Assembly: GCA_021780905.1 (NCBI GenBank)
Contig: JAJXXW010000085.1
Location: 22,158-86,157, forward strand
Length of the DNA stretch: 64,000 nt
Direction: 5' to 3'
Origin: a bacterium
GTDB lineage: Bacteria; Verrucomicrobiota; Verrucomicrobiia; Limisphaerales; UBA11358
Position 1 is the first letter of the stretch; each line of letters opens with the position of its first letter. The notes under the pieces were generated by a model. The model saw only the letters and a program-made list of their open reading frames with translations. It was not told where the DNA came from and did no database searches. Made by a program: the position numbers and the translations under genes. Shown in pieces: positions 8,889 to 17,676 of this stretch.

Positions 8889-9352
8889 TTATTTCGTCAT
8901 GCCCGCCTTGCGCGTGACCGCGAAAGATAACACAGCCATCGCCGCGGCGACAACTGCGGTTCCGCCGTAGATATTTTTCAAATCCCATCCCGCCGTTTGC
9001 AACGGGCCGACGCCAAACGCCGCGATACCGTAGCCGATCTGGTAAAACGCGATCAATCCGCCCGCCAGGGAGGCGGCAATGGTGGTCAGTTCCTTCTGGC
9101 CAAAACTAGTCGTCAACGGCAGCAGCGCGGAACAGCCCAGTCCCGCGAGCGCGAAAGTCAAAACGCCGAGAATCGGATTTGTTTTTGGCGCGCCCGCGCT
9201 GGCGATCAATGCAGCCGTGACGACGAGCGGCAGAATTTGGCAGACGAGTTTTTCCGGCAGCCATTTTTCAATGGTGGCAAAAGAATGCGTTCTGCCGTAA
9301 CCGTGCTCCAAAAGATTGTCAGCGCCAGCGACGATAGGGAGTTGCTCTCATA
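8889..9352 (-). pseudogene. C-terminal remnant of an MFS transporter, frameshifted
   Basis: The frame ending at 8889 gives about 130 residues with four hydrophobic helices (LPLVVTAALIASAGA, ILGVLTFALAGLGCSALLP, TIAASLAGGLIAFYQIGYGI, AVVAAAMAVLSFAVTRK), the last third of a 12-TM permease. Upstream the homology continues in another frame (SSLALTIFWSTVTAERIL), and the two join at a T-run near 9280-9285 by one base. The N-terminal half is not present. It is therefore a truncated and frameshifted gene. Confidence 0.6.
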
Positions 9353-9570
9353 AAGATTACGCGAAAGGTAGGGTGGCCAGTCCTCTGTCGGGCACAAAAA
9401 GATTTCCGCCGCTTATTGCGCGTTGCCGAAGTTCACTGATGTTAGTGAATCGCCCATGTCGTTGAGAAATTGATTTGGAGAAAAGCTGTCGCAAGTCAAG
9501 TTTCATTTTAAATAAATTGATGTAGAAAAAGCATTTGCTTTGAAAATGAGACTGGCGAACATTGGCGGCT

Positions 9571-9789
9571 GTGAAAGTTGATTTCCTGCCAGACGAACAG
9601 GCCAGCTCCGAACAGATTGCCGTATCGCGGCGACTGGCTCCGGCGCAGCGCTGGCACGCGGCACGCCAACTTTACTGGACGGCCCGAAAGCACAAGGCCG
9701 CCTTCATTCAAAGTCTCCATCCCGATTGGTCTCCGGAGCGGGTTTCGGTGGAAGTGCGGGAAATTTTTTCTAAAAAACGCGACGAATGA
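9571..9789 (+). CDS. Small conserved-looking protein preceding the polyferredoxin gene
   Basis: 72 residues from GTG at 9571; TTG at 9562 would add three. The sequence ([10 protein letters not shown] ... [25 protein letters not shown]...) is basic and Trp-rich, without membrane segments or Cys, and ends FSKKRDE. I do not recognise the family. Its stop overlaps the start of the next gene (ATGA at 9786-9789), which points to translational coupling and a role linked to that iron-sulfur protein. No alternative frame is convincing. Confidence 0.55.
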   Translation: MKVDFLPDEQASSEQIAVSRRLAPAQRWHAARQLYWTARKHKAAFIQSLHPDWSPERVSVEVREIFSKKRDE

Positions 9790-11366
9790 TTTCGATGAAA
9801 GATATTTTGAATCTCCGCAACGTCCGCCGCGTGGCGCAGGTGTTTTTCTTCGCGCTGTTTTTGTTTTTCGTCTTCGTCACCGACCTGCGCTATCTCAAGG
9901 GCTATCCCGTGTCGCTGTTTCTCGAACTTGATCCGCTCGTCGCGTTCGCCACGGCCATCACCACGCACACCGTTTATATGGGCTTGCTGTGGAGTCTGCT
10001 GCTGATCATTCCGACACTGCTATTCGGGCGCATTTTCTGCAACTGGATTTGTCCTTACGGCATTCTGCATCACTTCACCGGCTGGCTGCTCGGCAAACGC
10101 CGCGCGGAGGAACGCGAGCGCATCGAGGCCAACCGCTACAAAAAGTTGTATTCGCTGAAATACGTCATCCTCATCGCGATGATCGTCGCGGCGTTTTGCC
10201 ACACGCTGCAAATCGGCTGGCTTGATCCCATCTGCTTGTTTCACCGCTCGATGAGCGTGGTCATTCTGCCGATGATCAATCTGTTTGTGCCGTCGTCCAT
10301 TTACGTCCGGCAATATTTTCACGTCGGCGCGTGGGTCGTTGGCTTTATCCTGCTGTTCCTCGTCGGCATGAATGTGGTCATCCCGCGCTTTTTCTGCCGC
10401 GTGCTATGTCCGCTCGGCGCTTTTTTGGGAACGCTTTCAACTGCGGCGCTTTGGCGCATTGACCGCGACCCGACGAAATGCGTGGACTGCGATCTTTGCC
10501 TGAAAAGCTGCGAAGGCGCTTCCGACCCGCACACGCAACTTCGCAAGAGCGAATGTTTCGTCTGCTTCAACTGCATTGAGGACTGCCCGGAGGACGCGAT
10601 TTCGTTCAAGTTTTTGCCGAAGCTGGAGCGCGAAATCACCGCGCCCGTGGTGCCCGCGCGCCGCGCGTTTCTCGGCACGCTGGTCGGCCTCGGCTTTTAT
10701 GCCTTTGCCCGCACATCCGGCGCGAGCGACCGCAACTACGATAAAAAAGTCATCCGCCCGCCCGGCTCCGTGGAGGAAAAAGATTTTCTCGACCGCTGCA
10801 TCAAATGCGACCAGTGCATCCGCACCTGTCCGACAAATGTGTTGCAACCGGCGTTGATGGAATCCGGCCTCGAAGGCATCTGGACGCCGATTCTCGACAT
10901 GAAACTCGGCGCGTGCGACGTGAACTGCGTGCTCTGCGGCCAGGTTTGTCCCACCGGCGCGATCCAGCGGATTTCCATCGAGGAAAAAACCGGCACCGGG
11001 CCGTTTGCCAAGGAAGGCCCGATCAAGCTGGGCACCGCGTTCTTTGACCGTGGCCGCTGTCTGCCGTGGGCGATGGAAACGCCGTGCGTCGTCTGTGAGG
11101 AGGTTTGTCCCGTGTCGCCCAAGGCTATTTTCTCGCGCGAAGTCACCATCATCAAACGCGACGGCAACCCCATCACGCTGCGCCAGCCCTACATGGACCC
11201 GGCGCTGTGCATCGGCTGCGGCATTTGCGAGCACGAATGTCCCGTGACCGACGAAGCGGCCATCCGCGTGACCGCCGTGGGCGAAACCCGCTCCAAAGAA
11301 CGTCGCCTGCTCATGGACGGCGGCGTGACCAGCGCAGTGACGGATTTGGAAAAACGGCAAAGATAA
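9786..11366 (+). CDS. Membrane polyferredoxin: NapH-like plus NapG-like fusion
   Basis: 526 residues. The N-terminal ~215 carry about four to five TM helices with the NapH/CcoG-type CNWICPYG and [12 protein letters not shown] motifs, followed by [11 protein letters not shown] and [12 protein letters not shown] ferredoxin clusters. A second part starts with a twin-arginine-like internal segment ([16 protein letters not shown], ~res 288) and has [30 protein letters not shown] and [12 protein letters not shown], as in NapG. At least six [4Fe-4S] sites are predicted. It probably passes electrons from quinol or to a periplasmic acceptor. No nitrate reductase (NapA) is nearby, so the partner is unknown. 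Overlaps the preceding gene by four bases. Confidence 0.85.
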   Translation: MISMKDILNLRNVRRVAQVFFFALFLFFVFVTDLRYLKGYPVSLFLELDPLVAFATAITTHTVYMGLLWSLLLIIPTLLFGRIFCNWICPYGILHHFTGWLLGKRRAEERERIEANRYKKLYSLKYVILIAMIVAAFCHTLQIGWLDPICLFHRSMSVVILPMINLFVPSSIYVRQYFHVGAWVVGFILLFLVGMNVVIPRFFCRVLCPLGAFLGTLSTAALWRIDRDPTKCVDCDLCLKSCEGASDPHTQLRKSECFVCFNCIEDCPEDAISFKFLPKLEREITAPVVPARRAFLGTLVGLGFYAFARTSGASDRNYDKKVIRPPGSVEEKDFLDRCIKCDQCIRTCPTNVLQPALMESGLEGIWTPILDMKLGACDVNCVLCGQVCPTGAIQRISIEEKTGTGPFAKEGPIKLGTAFFDRGRCLPWAMETPCVVCEEVCPVSPKAIFSREVTIIKRDGNPITLRQPYMDPALCIGCGICEHECPVTDEAAIRVTAVGETRSKERRLLMDGGVTSAVTDLEKRQR

Positions 11367-11551
11367 TTTTATGGCCTCCGGAGAACGCCCGCGCACCGGC
11401 CGCGCCTGCGGCAGGAAATTCGAGCATCCCGTCAAGGGCAGCGCCGTCACGCGCCATTTCTAAAGGAAGCGCAGAGAATAGGGAAGGATGAGACGCCGAA
11501 AGTCTGCAGACGACATTTCCCGCAGTGCCGGCGGCGCGCGAAAATTCCGTT

Positions 11552-13054
11552 TCAATAAACCCGGCGCAGATTGGACGGCAGGATGCCCAGTTCGTCGCGG
11601 TATTTCGCCACGGTGCGGCGGGCGATGTTGATGCCCTTCGCGGTTAGCATCTTCACCACCTCCTGATCAGACAGCGGCTTGGCGGTGTTCTCGTTCTTAA
11701 AAATCTCGGCGATCATGTCCTTGACGCTGGTGTTGGAAACGTCCGCGCCGTGGGCGTTTTGCAGGCCGGCGGTGAAGAAGTATTTCATCTCGAACACGCC
11801 CTGCGGGGTCTCGATGTATTTGCCGGAGACCGCCCGGCTCACGGTGGTTTCATGGACGCCCACCGCGTCGGCCACCTGCGACATGGTCATGGGCTTGAGG
11901 TGCGCGACGCCCTTCTCCATGAACTCGCGCTGGCGCTTGACGATTTCCTTGCCAATGTTGCAGATGGTCGTTTGCCGCTGGTGCAGGCTCTTGATGAGAA
12001 ATTTCCCGGCGCGGATTTTTTCACGGATGTAATTTCTCACCTCGGCGTTGTTCTCGCCGGCGGACATCAAATCCTTATAGACATTGCTGATGCGCAGGTG
12101 CGGAATCTGCTCGTCGTTGGTGGTGACGGTGAAATCTTCGCCGTTCTTCGCCACGAACACCTCCGGCGCGACATATTGCTCGACCACCGGCAAAAAGGCG
12201 CGGCCGGGGCGCGGTTCCAGCCGGGCGATACGGGCCAGCGCGTTCTGAATCTCGTCCACCGGCTGTCCGGTGCCGCGGGCGATGTCGGGAATTTTACGCT
12301 TGCCCAGCGCGTCCATGTGGTCGCGGATGATGCGATACTCGATGGTTTCCGTCTTGCCGGCGCGTTCGAGCTGGATCAGCAGGCACTCGCGCAGGTCGCG
12401 CGCGCCGACGCCCGCCGGCTCGAATCCCTGGACGACTTTGAGCACCGAGAGAATTTTTTCAACCGGCAGGTTGGCGGTCGCCGCCAGTTCCTCGACGGTG
12501 GCCATGAGGTAGCCGTAGTCGTCAATGTTGCCAATAAGCAGCTCGGCGATGGCGCGGTCTTCGTCATTCAAGTCCGTGTCGCGCACCTGCTCCAGCAAAT
12601 GCTGCGCGAGCGACGCCTCGACGGTGATGGAGTTGAACATGAACTCGCGCCGTTCCTCGTCCTCGGCGGACGAGCGTGTCACCACGTTGGTCTGCGAAAA
12701 ATGGTCGCGCCAGTCCTGGTCCATCTGGACGAGCTTCTCAAATTCCGCCTGAAAATCGTCCACGGGATCGTTGGCCAGGCGTTCGGCGGCGGCGTCAAAT
12801 TTCACGTCCTCCGGCGGCTCGGCGAAATCCGGCGTGATCGGCGTCTCGCCGTCGTCGCTGCCCGGCGATTTGTCACGGGCGTCCAGTTCCTGCTCGGAAA
12901 TTTCCTCGAGGACGGGGTTTTGCTGGAGTTCCTGTTGGACGAGCGCCTTGAGTTCCAGCGACGGCGCCTGGAGTAAAGCCAGCGACTGCTGGAGCTGTGG
13001 CGCCAGCACCAGCGACTGCGTCAGCCGTTGCGAAAGTTGTAAGCCTGGTCCCAT
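11552..13054 (-). CDS. rpoN: RNA polymerase sigma-54 factor
   Basis: 500 residues. Region I is Gln/Leu-rich (QLSQRLTQSLVLAPQLQQSLALLQ split over two short helices), followed by an acidic linker, the core-binding domain, a helix-turn-helix (SQVADAVGVHETTVSRAV) and the C-terminal RpoN box ARRTVAKYRDELGI. It directs polymerase to -24/-12 promoters and needs enhancer-binding ATPases. Start taken at ATG 13054; an in-frame TTG at 13075 would add seven residues. It is divergent from hpf, 121 bp away, a common pairing in bacteria though usually in one operon. Confidence 0.96.
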   Translation of the reverse strand: MGPGLQLSQRLTQSLVLAPQLQQSLALLQAPSLELKALVQQELQQNPVLEEISEQELDARDKSPGSDDGETPITPDFAEPPEDVKFDAAAERLANDPVDDFQAEFEKLVQMDQDWRDHFSQTNVVTRSSAEDEERREFMFNSITVEASLAQHLLEQVRDTDLNDEDRAIAELLIGNIDDYGYLMATVEELAATANLPVEKILSVLKVVQGFEPAGVGARDLRECLLIQLERAGKTETIEYRIIRDHMDALGKRKIPDIARGTGQPVDEIQNALARIARLEPRPGRAFLPVVEQYVAPEVFVAKNGEDFTVTTNDEQIPHLRISNVYKDLMSAGENNAEVRNYIREKIRAGKFLIKSLHQRQTTICNIGKEIVKRQREFMEKGVAHLKPMTMSQVADAVGVHETTVSRAVSGKYIETPQGVFEMKYFFTAGLQNAHGADVSNTSVKDMIAEIFKNENTAKPLSDQEVVKMLTAKGINIARRTVAKYRDELGILPSNLRRVY

Positions 13055-13175
13055 CTGCGCGCGAGTATGCCCCAAATCGGCGAAATCTCAAGTGATTTTG
13101 GCATGAATCCGGCTGTCGAACTTTTCATCAAAGGAAAAACTGGATTTTTGCGCCCCGGCGACGCATTCTTTTTGC

Positions 13176-13526
13176 ATGAAACTTATTCTTTCCACGCACA
13201 ACGTCACGCTGACCAAGGCCATTGAAGATCATGTCATCGCCAAGCTGGACAAGCTGGACCAGATGGACCAGCGCATTGTGGACGCGCGCGTCATCCTGGA
13301 ACACGACCACACGCGGGTGGCCGAAAAGCAATTCAGCTGCTCCATTCGGCTGGGCGTCCGCGGCCCCGACTTGTTTGCCAAGGATGTTGAAAACGATCTC
13401 TACGCGGCGATTGACGCCGTGGTCAAAAAAATCGAACAGCAGATCCGCAAGCGTCACAGTAAATTCAAGGCGAAGAAACACAAGGTGGGCGCCAAAACCA
13501 AACGGATCCGCCAGGAAGCCGATTAA
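13176..13526 (+). CDS. hpf: Ribosome hibernation promoting factor (short HPF)
   Basis: 116 residues, one HPF/RaiA domain with the beta-alpha-beta-beta-beta-alpha pattern: MKLILSTHNVTLTKAIEDHV, then RVAEKQFSCSIRL, AKDVENDLYAAIDAVVKKIE, and a basic tail rich in Lys/Arg. No C-terminal dimerisation domain, so it is the short type, forming 100S ribosomes with or without RMF. Binds the 30S decoding region in stationary phase. The tail (SKFKAKKHKVGAKTKRIR) is longer and more basic than in E. coli HPF. The next gene starts directly after the stop. Confidence 0.93.
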   Translation: MKLILSTHNVTLTKAIEDHVIAKLDKLDQMDQRIVDARVILEHDHTRVAEKQFSCSIRLGVRGPDLFAKDVENDLYAAIDAVVKKIEQQIRKRHSKFKAKKHKVGAKTKRIRQEAD

Positions 13527-14774
13527 ATGATTTTACGGGCCAGAATCGTCCTGCCCGTCACCGCGCCGCCCATCGAGGACGGCGCGGTTTTCATTGCGGG
13601 CAATAAAATCCAGTCGGTGACGGCCTGGAAGGATTTGCGGCCGCACCAATGCAAACAAGTGAGGGACTTGGGCGAGGTGACCCTGCTGCCGGGCCTCGTC
13701 AACGCGCATGGCCACCTCGACTACACCGACATGGCGGGAGAACTCAGCCCGCCCAAAAACTTCGTGGACTGGATCGGCGCCATCACCGCCGCCAAAACCG
13801 CGTGGACCTATTCCGACTACGCCCGCTCCTGGCTGCGGGGCGCGCACCAGCTTCTGAAAAGCGGCACCACGACCGTCGCCGACATCGAGGTCATGCCGGA
13901 TTTGCTGCCGGAAGTCTGGGACGCCACGCCGCTGCGGGTCTTTTCATTTTTGGAAATGACCGGCATCAAGGCACGCCGCGCGCCACAGGAGATCTTGCGC
14001 GAGGCCATCGAAAAAATCGCCACGCTGGGGCAGGGCCGCAACCGGGCGATGCTGTCGCCGCACGCCCCTTACTCCACCCTACCCGAGCTGCTCCGCCTCG
14101 CCGCCCGCGCCGCGCAAAAAAATAAATGGCGCGTCAGCATCCACGTCGCCGAGTCCGTGCCGGAATTTGAGATGTTCCAGCACGCGCGCGGCGCGATGCA
14201 CGACTGGCTCAAGCGCAACGGTCGTGATCCCTCCGACTGCGGCCTCGGCTCGCCCGTCGCTCACCTGGCCCGGCACGGTCTGCTTGGTGAAAACGTGCTC
14301 GCCGTTCACGTCAACTGCCTCGCGCGTGGCGACGCCACCCTGCTCGCCAAAAATCAAACGCACGTTGTCCACTGTCCGCGCAGCCATGACTATTTTCGCC
14401 ACCCGCAATTCGAGCGCGAACGCCTCCTCAACGCCGGCGTCAACCTGTGTCTCGGCACCGACAGCCTGGCGACCGTTCGCAAAGCCGGAAAGCAAACGCC
14501 AGAACTGGATATGTTCGCCGAGATGCGCGCGCTGGCTGTCGCCGACAAAGCAGTTTCTCCCGCGACCATTTTGGAAATGGCCACCCTCAACGGTGCCCGC
14601 GCCCTTGGTCTGGGCGGCCAGATCGGCGAACTGGCCCGGAATAGTTATGCCGACCTGATCGCTCTGCCCTGCTCGGAAAAAATCGCCGACGCGGTTCAGG
14701 CCGTCATCGCTCACACCGGGAATGTCGCGGCCAGCATGATCAATGGCCGCTGGACCATTCCGCCGCCAACGTGA
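13527..14774 (+). CDS. Amidohydrolase, possibly aminodeoxyfutalosine deaminase type
   Basis: 415 residues, metal-dependent TIM-barrel hydrolase of the cytosine/adenosine deaminase branch. Metal and catalytic motifs appear in order: NAHGHLDYT (~res 59), HAPYS, HVAES, HVNCL, and GTDSLAT near residue 314. Composite N- and C-terminal beta-sandwich segments flank the barrel (LLPGLVNAH; NSYADLIAL). Related enzymes deaminate 6-amino-6-deoxyfutalosine in the futalosine menaquinone route or S-adenosylhomocysteine/guanine; the former is plausible for this phylum but no mqn gene is nearby. ATG follows the hpf stop directly, so the two are probably co-transcribed. Confidence 0.8.
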   Translation: MILRARIVLPVTAPPIEDGAVFIAGNKIQSVTAWKDLRPHQCKQVRDLGEVTLLPGLVNAHGHLDYTDMAGELSPPKNFVDWIGAITAAKTAWTYSDYARSWLRGAHQLLKSGTTTVADIEVMPDLLPEVWDATPLRVFSFLEMTGIKARRAPQEILREAIEKIATLGQGRNRAMLSPHAPYSTLPELLRLAARAAQKNKWRVSIHVAESVPEFEMFQHARGAMHDWLKRNGRDPSDCGLGSPVAHLARHGLLGENVLAVHVNCLARGDATLLAKNQTHVVHCPRSHDYFRHPQFERERLLNAGVNLCLGTDSLATVRKAGKQTPELDMFAEMRALAVADKAVSPATILEMATLNGARALGLGGQIGELARNSYADLIALPCSEKIADAVQAVIAHTGNVAASMINGRWTIPPPT

Positions 14775-14820
14775 CACGCCTGCTTTCCATTGGTGGGCAT
14801 CTGTGTTTATCTGTGACCAA

Positions 14821-16005
14821 ATGCATTCGTTTGCTGACGAATCAAACCGCCGGTTAAGCGCGCTGCGCGAACAAAATTTGTTTCGCGAACTGCGGCGCGT
14901 GGATTCGGCGCAGGGTCCGCGTATTCAAATCGGCGGCCACCCGTATTTAAATTTTTCCTCAAACGACTATCTCGGTCTTGCCAGCCATCCGATGCTGAAA
15001 GCCGCCGCCATCGCAGCCGTGGAAAAATTCGGCGCCGGGGCCGGTGCGTCGCGGCTCATCTGCGGCTCGCTCGCGCCCTTTCACGAACTGGAAGAATCGC
15101 TGGCCGCCTTCAAGCGGACCGAAGCCGCGCTGACCTTTGCCACCGGCTACGCCGCCGCCGGCGGCACCATCACCGCACTGTGCGGCAAGGACGACATCCT
15201 CATCCTCGACAAGCTCGTCCACGCCTGCATCGTGGACGGCGCGAAGCTCTCGGGCGCGAAGCTGCGCGTCTTTGCCCACAACGACCTGGAGGATTTGGAG
15301 GACAAGTTGAGGTGGGCAACTTCAACTGCGCGTAACTCATCCATGGTCACCCGTCACATTCTGGTCATCACCGAGTCTATTTTCTCGATGGACGGCGATT
15401 GTGCACCGCTCATGGGAATGGTTGCGCTGAAGGAAAAATACGGCGCCTGGCTGATGGTGGACGAAGCCCACGCCACCGGTATCCTCGGCCAACACGGACG
15501 CGGGCTGGCGGACGCGCTTGGGGTCAGCCAGCAAATCGAAATTCAAATGGGCACGCTCGGCAAGGCGCTCGGCGCGAGCGGCGGTTACATCTGCGGCAGC
15601 CGCGCGCTGATTGATTATCTTGTCAACCGCGCCCGCAGTTTCATTTTCTCAACCGCCCCGGTTCCCGCCGCCGCCGCCGCCGCGACCGCCGGGATCAAAC
15701 TGGTGCAATCGGCAGCGGGCGAATCGCTCCGCGCGCAACTCCGGCAACGGCTTGCGGAATTCAGATCGGCGACCGTCAACCGGCAACCGGAAATGGCCTG
15801 CCCCATCATCCCGGTGATTCTTGGCGACGAGGCAAAGACGCTCGCCGCCGCAGCCCAATTGCGCGCACAAAACATTTTCGTCCCAGCCATCCGCTATCCC
15901 ACCGTCGCGCGCGGCGCGGCGCGGCTGCGGATCACGTTGACCGCCGCACATTCCGGAGCGGACATTTCCGAATTGGCCGCCGCGCTGGCCGGACTCAAAA
16001 CTTAA
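14821..16005 (+). CDS. bioF: 8-amino-7-oxononanoate synthase (or KBL-type homologue)
   Basis: 394 residues, PLP-dependent alpha-oxoamine synthase. FSSNDYLGLASHP near residue 42, GAGASRLICG, Asp in VDEAHATGILG, and the PLP Lys in TLGKALGASGGY. Condenses pimeloyl-thioester with alanine in biotin synthesis; the following bioA supports this over 2-amino-3-ketobutyrate ligase. Start at ATG 14821, where homology begins; earlier in-frame codons overlap the amidohydrolase end. A Ser/Thr-rich insert (RWATSTARNSSMVTRH) lies before LVITESIFSMDGD, where relatives are shorter, and may be a repeat-derived insertion. Confidence 0.88.
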   Translation: MHSFADESNRRLSALREQNLFRELRRVDSAQGPRIQIGGHPYLNFSSNDYLGLASHPMLKAAAIAAVEKFGAGAGASRLICGSLAPFHELEESLAAFKRTEAALTFATGYAAAGGTITALCGKDDILILDKLVHACIVDGAKLSGAKLRVFAHNDLEDLEDKLRWATSTARNSSMVTRHILVITESIFSMDGDCAPLMGMVALKEKYGAWLMVDEAHATGILGQHGRGLADALGVSQQIEIQMGTLGKALGASGGYICGSRALIDYLVNRARSFIFSTAPVPAAAAAATAGIKLVQSAAGESLRAQLRQRLAEFRSATVNRQPEMACPIIPVILGDEAKTLAAAAQLRAQNIFVPAIRYPTVARGAARLRITLTAAHSGADISELAAALAGLKT

Positions 16006-16025
16006 AATCTAGCATTAAAAAATTC

Positions 16026-17501
16026 ATGCAGCCGCTGGCCCAGCTTGACCAACGCTTTGTCTGGCATCCGTTCACGCAGATGCGCGACTGGCTGCGGCGC
16101 GAGCCGATTGTCATCACCGCCGGCAAAGGCGCGTTGCTGCGCGATACGACTGGCAGAGCATATCTTGATGCGAATTCCTCCATCTGGACCAACTTGCACG
16201 GGCATAATCACCGCACCATCAATTCCGCCATTTCGCGACAGTTGAACAAGATTTCGCACAGCTCCGCGCTGGGACTGGCGAACGAGCCGGCCAGCCTGCT
16301 GGCGGAAAAGCTGATCGCAGCGGCGAGTTCCCCAAGCCCCCATTCAAAGTCAACGACTCATGGCGCCCGTCCCTCCGAAAAACTGGCCAAGGTGTTTTTC
16401 TCCGACAACGGCTCCACCGCGCTCGAAGTCGCGCTGAAGCTGGCTTACCAATACATCTGGCGCACGCGGAGTGGAGCCTGCCCGCCCGCCTTGATGAAGA
16501 AATTTCCGCCGCGTTTTCTGTCTCTCGGCGGCGCGTATCACGGCGACACGATCGGCGCGGCATCCTTGGGGCACATTGATCTGTTTCATCAGGCTTGCAG
16601 CGGAATGCTGTTTAAGACGGACAAGGTGATGTCGCCGTATTGCTACCGCTGCCCGTTCAATCAGGCAAAGCCGGAACGCAATGACGCCAGGAACTATCGC
16701 AAGTGTGATTGGGAATGCGTCGGCCTGGTGGCGAAAAAGTTTTCTGCGCAGAAGAAAAAGGGCAATTCCTACGCCGCGTTTGTCTTCGAGCCGTTGATGC
16801 AGGGTGCCGCCGGCATGATCCCGCAGCCGGCCGGCTGGTTGAAACAGGTGACGGACCTCGCCCGCAGCCACGGCGCATTGCTGATCGCCGATGAAGTCAT
16901 GACCGGCTTTGGCCGCACGGGCGCCGCCACATCTGAAAATTTCTTCGCCTGCCAGCGCGAAAAGGTTCACCCCGACTTTCTTTGTCTTGCAAAAGGATTG
17001 ACCGGTGGCTACCTGCCGATGGCCGCGACGCTCACGACGCAACGCGTGTTCGATGCGTTCCTGGGCGAATACGCGGAGTTCAAAACTTTTTTTCACGGCC
17101 ACAGTTTTACCGGCAACCAGTTGGGCGCGGCGGCGGCGCTCGCGAGCCTGGGTATTTTGCAGACGGAGCAATCCGTGTTGCAACGCACACGGCTGCAAAA
17201 ATGGCTGGCGGAGGAATTGCAAACTCTCTGGGTATTGCCGCAAGTCGGCGACATCCGGCAGGTGGGGCTGGTGGCGGGCATCGAACTGGTCAGGGACTGG
17301 CGGACGCGCGCGCCGTTTGACCTACGCGCGCGCGCGGGCATCCGCGTGTGCGAGGCGATGGCACGGCGTGGCGTGCTGACCCGGCCGGTGGGCAACGTCA
17401 TCGTGCTGATGCCGCCGTATTGCACCACGCGGGCGCAGTTACAACAGATGGTGGCCGCGCTGGCGGAGGGAGTGGCGGAATTGAAAAACGAGAACTCATA
17501 A
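16026..17501 (+). CDS. bioA: Adenosylmethionine-8-amino-7-oxononanoate aminotransferase
   Basis: 491 residues, fold-type I class III aminotransferase. N-terminal RFVWHPFTQMRDW is the BioA hallmark; then SDNGSTALEVALKLAY, Asp in IADEVMTGFGRTG, and the PLP Lys in CLAKGLTGGYLPMAATL. It converts KAPA to DAPA using S-adenosylmethionine. It is longer than E. coli BioA (429), with a Ser/Pro-rich insert near residue 100 and another charged segment near 215-245. bioB and bioD are not next to it. Spaced 20 bp from bioF in a two-gene biotin cluster. Confidence 0.93.
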   Translation: MQPLAQLDQRFVWHPFTQMRDWLRREPIVITAGKGALLRDTTGRAYLDANSSIWTNLHGHNHRTINSAISRQLNKISHSSALGLANEPASLLAEKLIAAASSPSPHSKSTTHGARPSEKLAKVFFSDNGSTALEVALKLAYQYIWRTRSGACPPALMKKFPPRFLSLGGAYHGDTIGAASLGHIDLFHQACSGMLFKTDKVMSPYCYRCPFNQAKPERNDARNYRKCDWECVGLVAKKFSAQKKKGNSYAAFVFEPLMQGAAGMIPQPAGWLKQVTDLARSHGALLIADEVMTGFGRTGAATSENFFACQREKVHPDFLCLAKGLTGGYLPMAATLTTQRVFDAFLGEYAEFKTFFHGHSFTGNQLGAAAALASLGILQTEQSVLQRTRLQKWLAEELQTLWVLPQVGDIRQVGLVAGIELVRDWRTRAPFDLRARAGIRVCEAMARRGVLTRPVGNVIVLMPPYCTTRAQLQQMVAALAEGVAELKNENS

Positions 17502-17676
17502 ACCAATGCCAGCACCGCCGCGTCCTGCGCGGACTTGACCACTGGTGGCGGACTCCGGTCGGCCTCCACCACCGACAGCCGAGAAAACCACAACCCAAGG
17601 GGATATCTCCTCCTGATTTCTTAATGGGCCTCTTCAAAAGAGTTTTGACAGACTATTTTGCAAATAAAACACAGGA

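Noticed and set aside
11371..11463. 30-codon frame after the polyferredoxin gene (MASGERPRTGR...)
   Set aside because: No ribosome binding site, atypical Arg/Gly content, and only 5 bp after the stop of a gene whose downstream region is otherwise empty.
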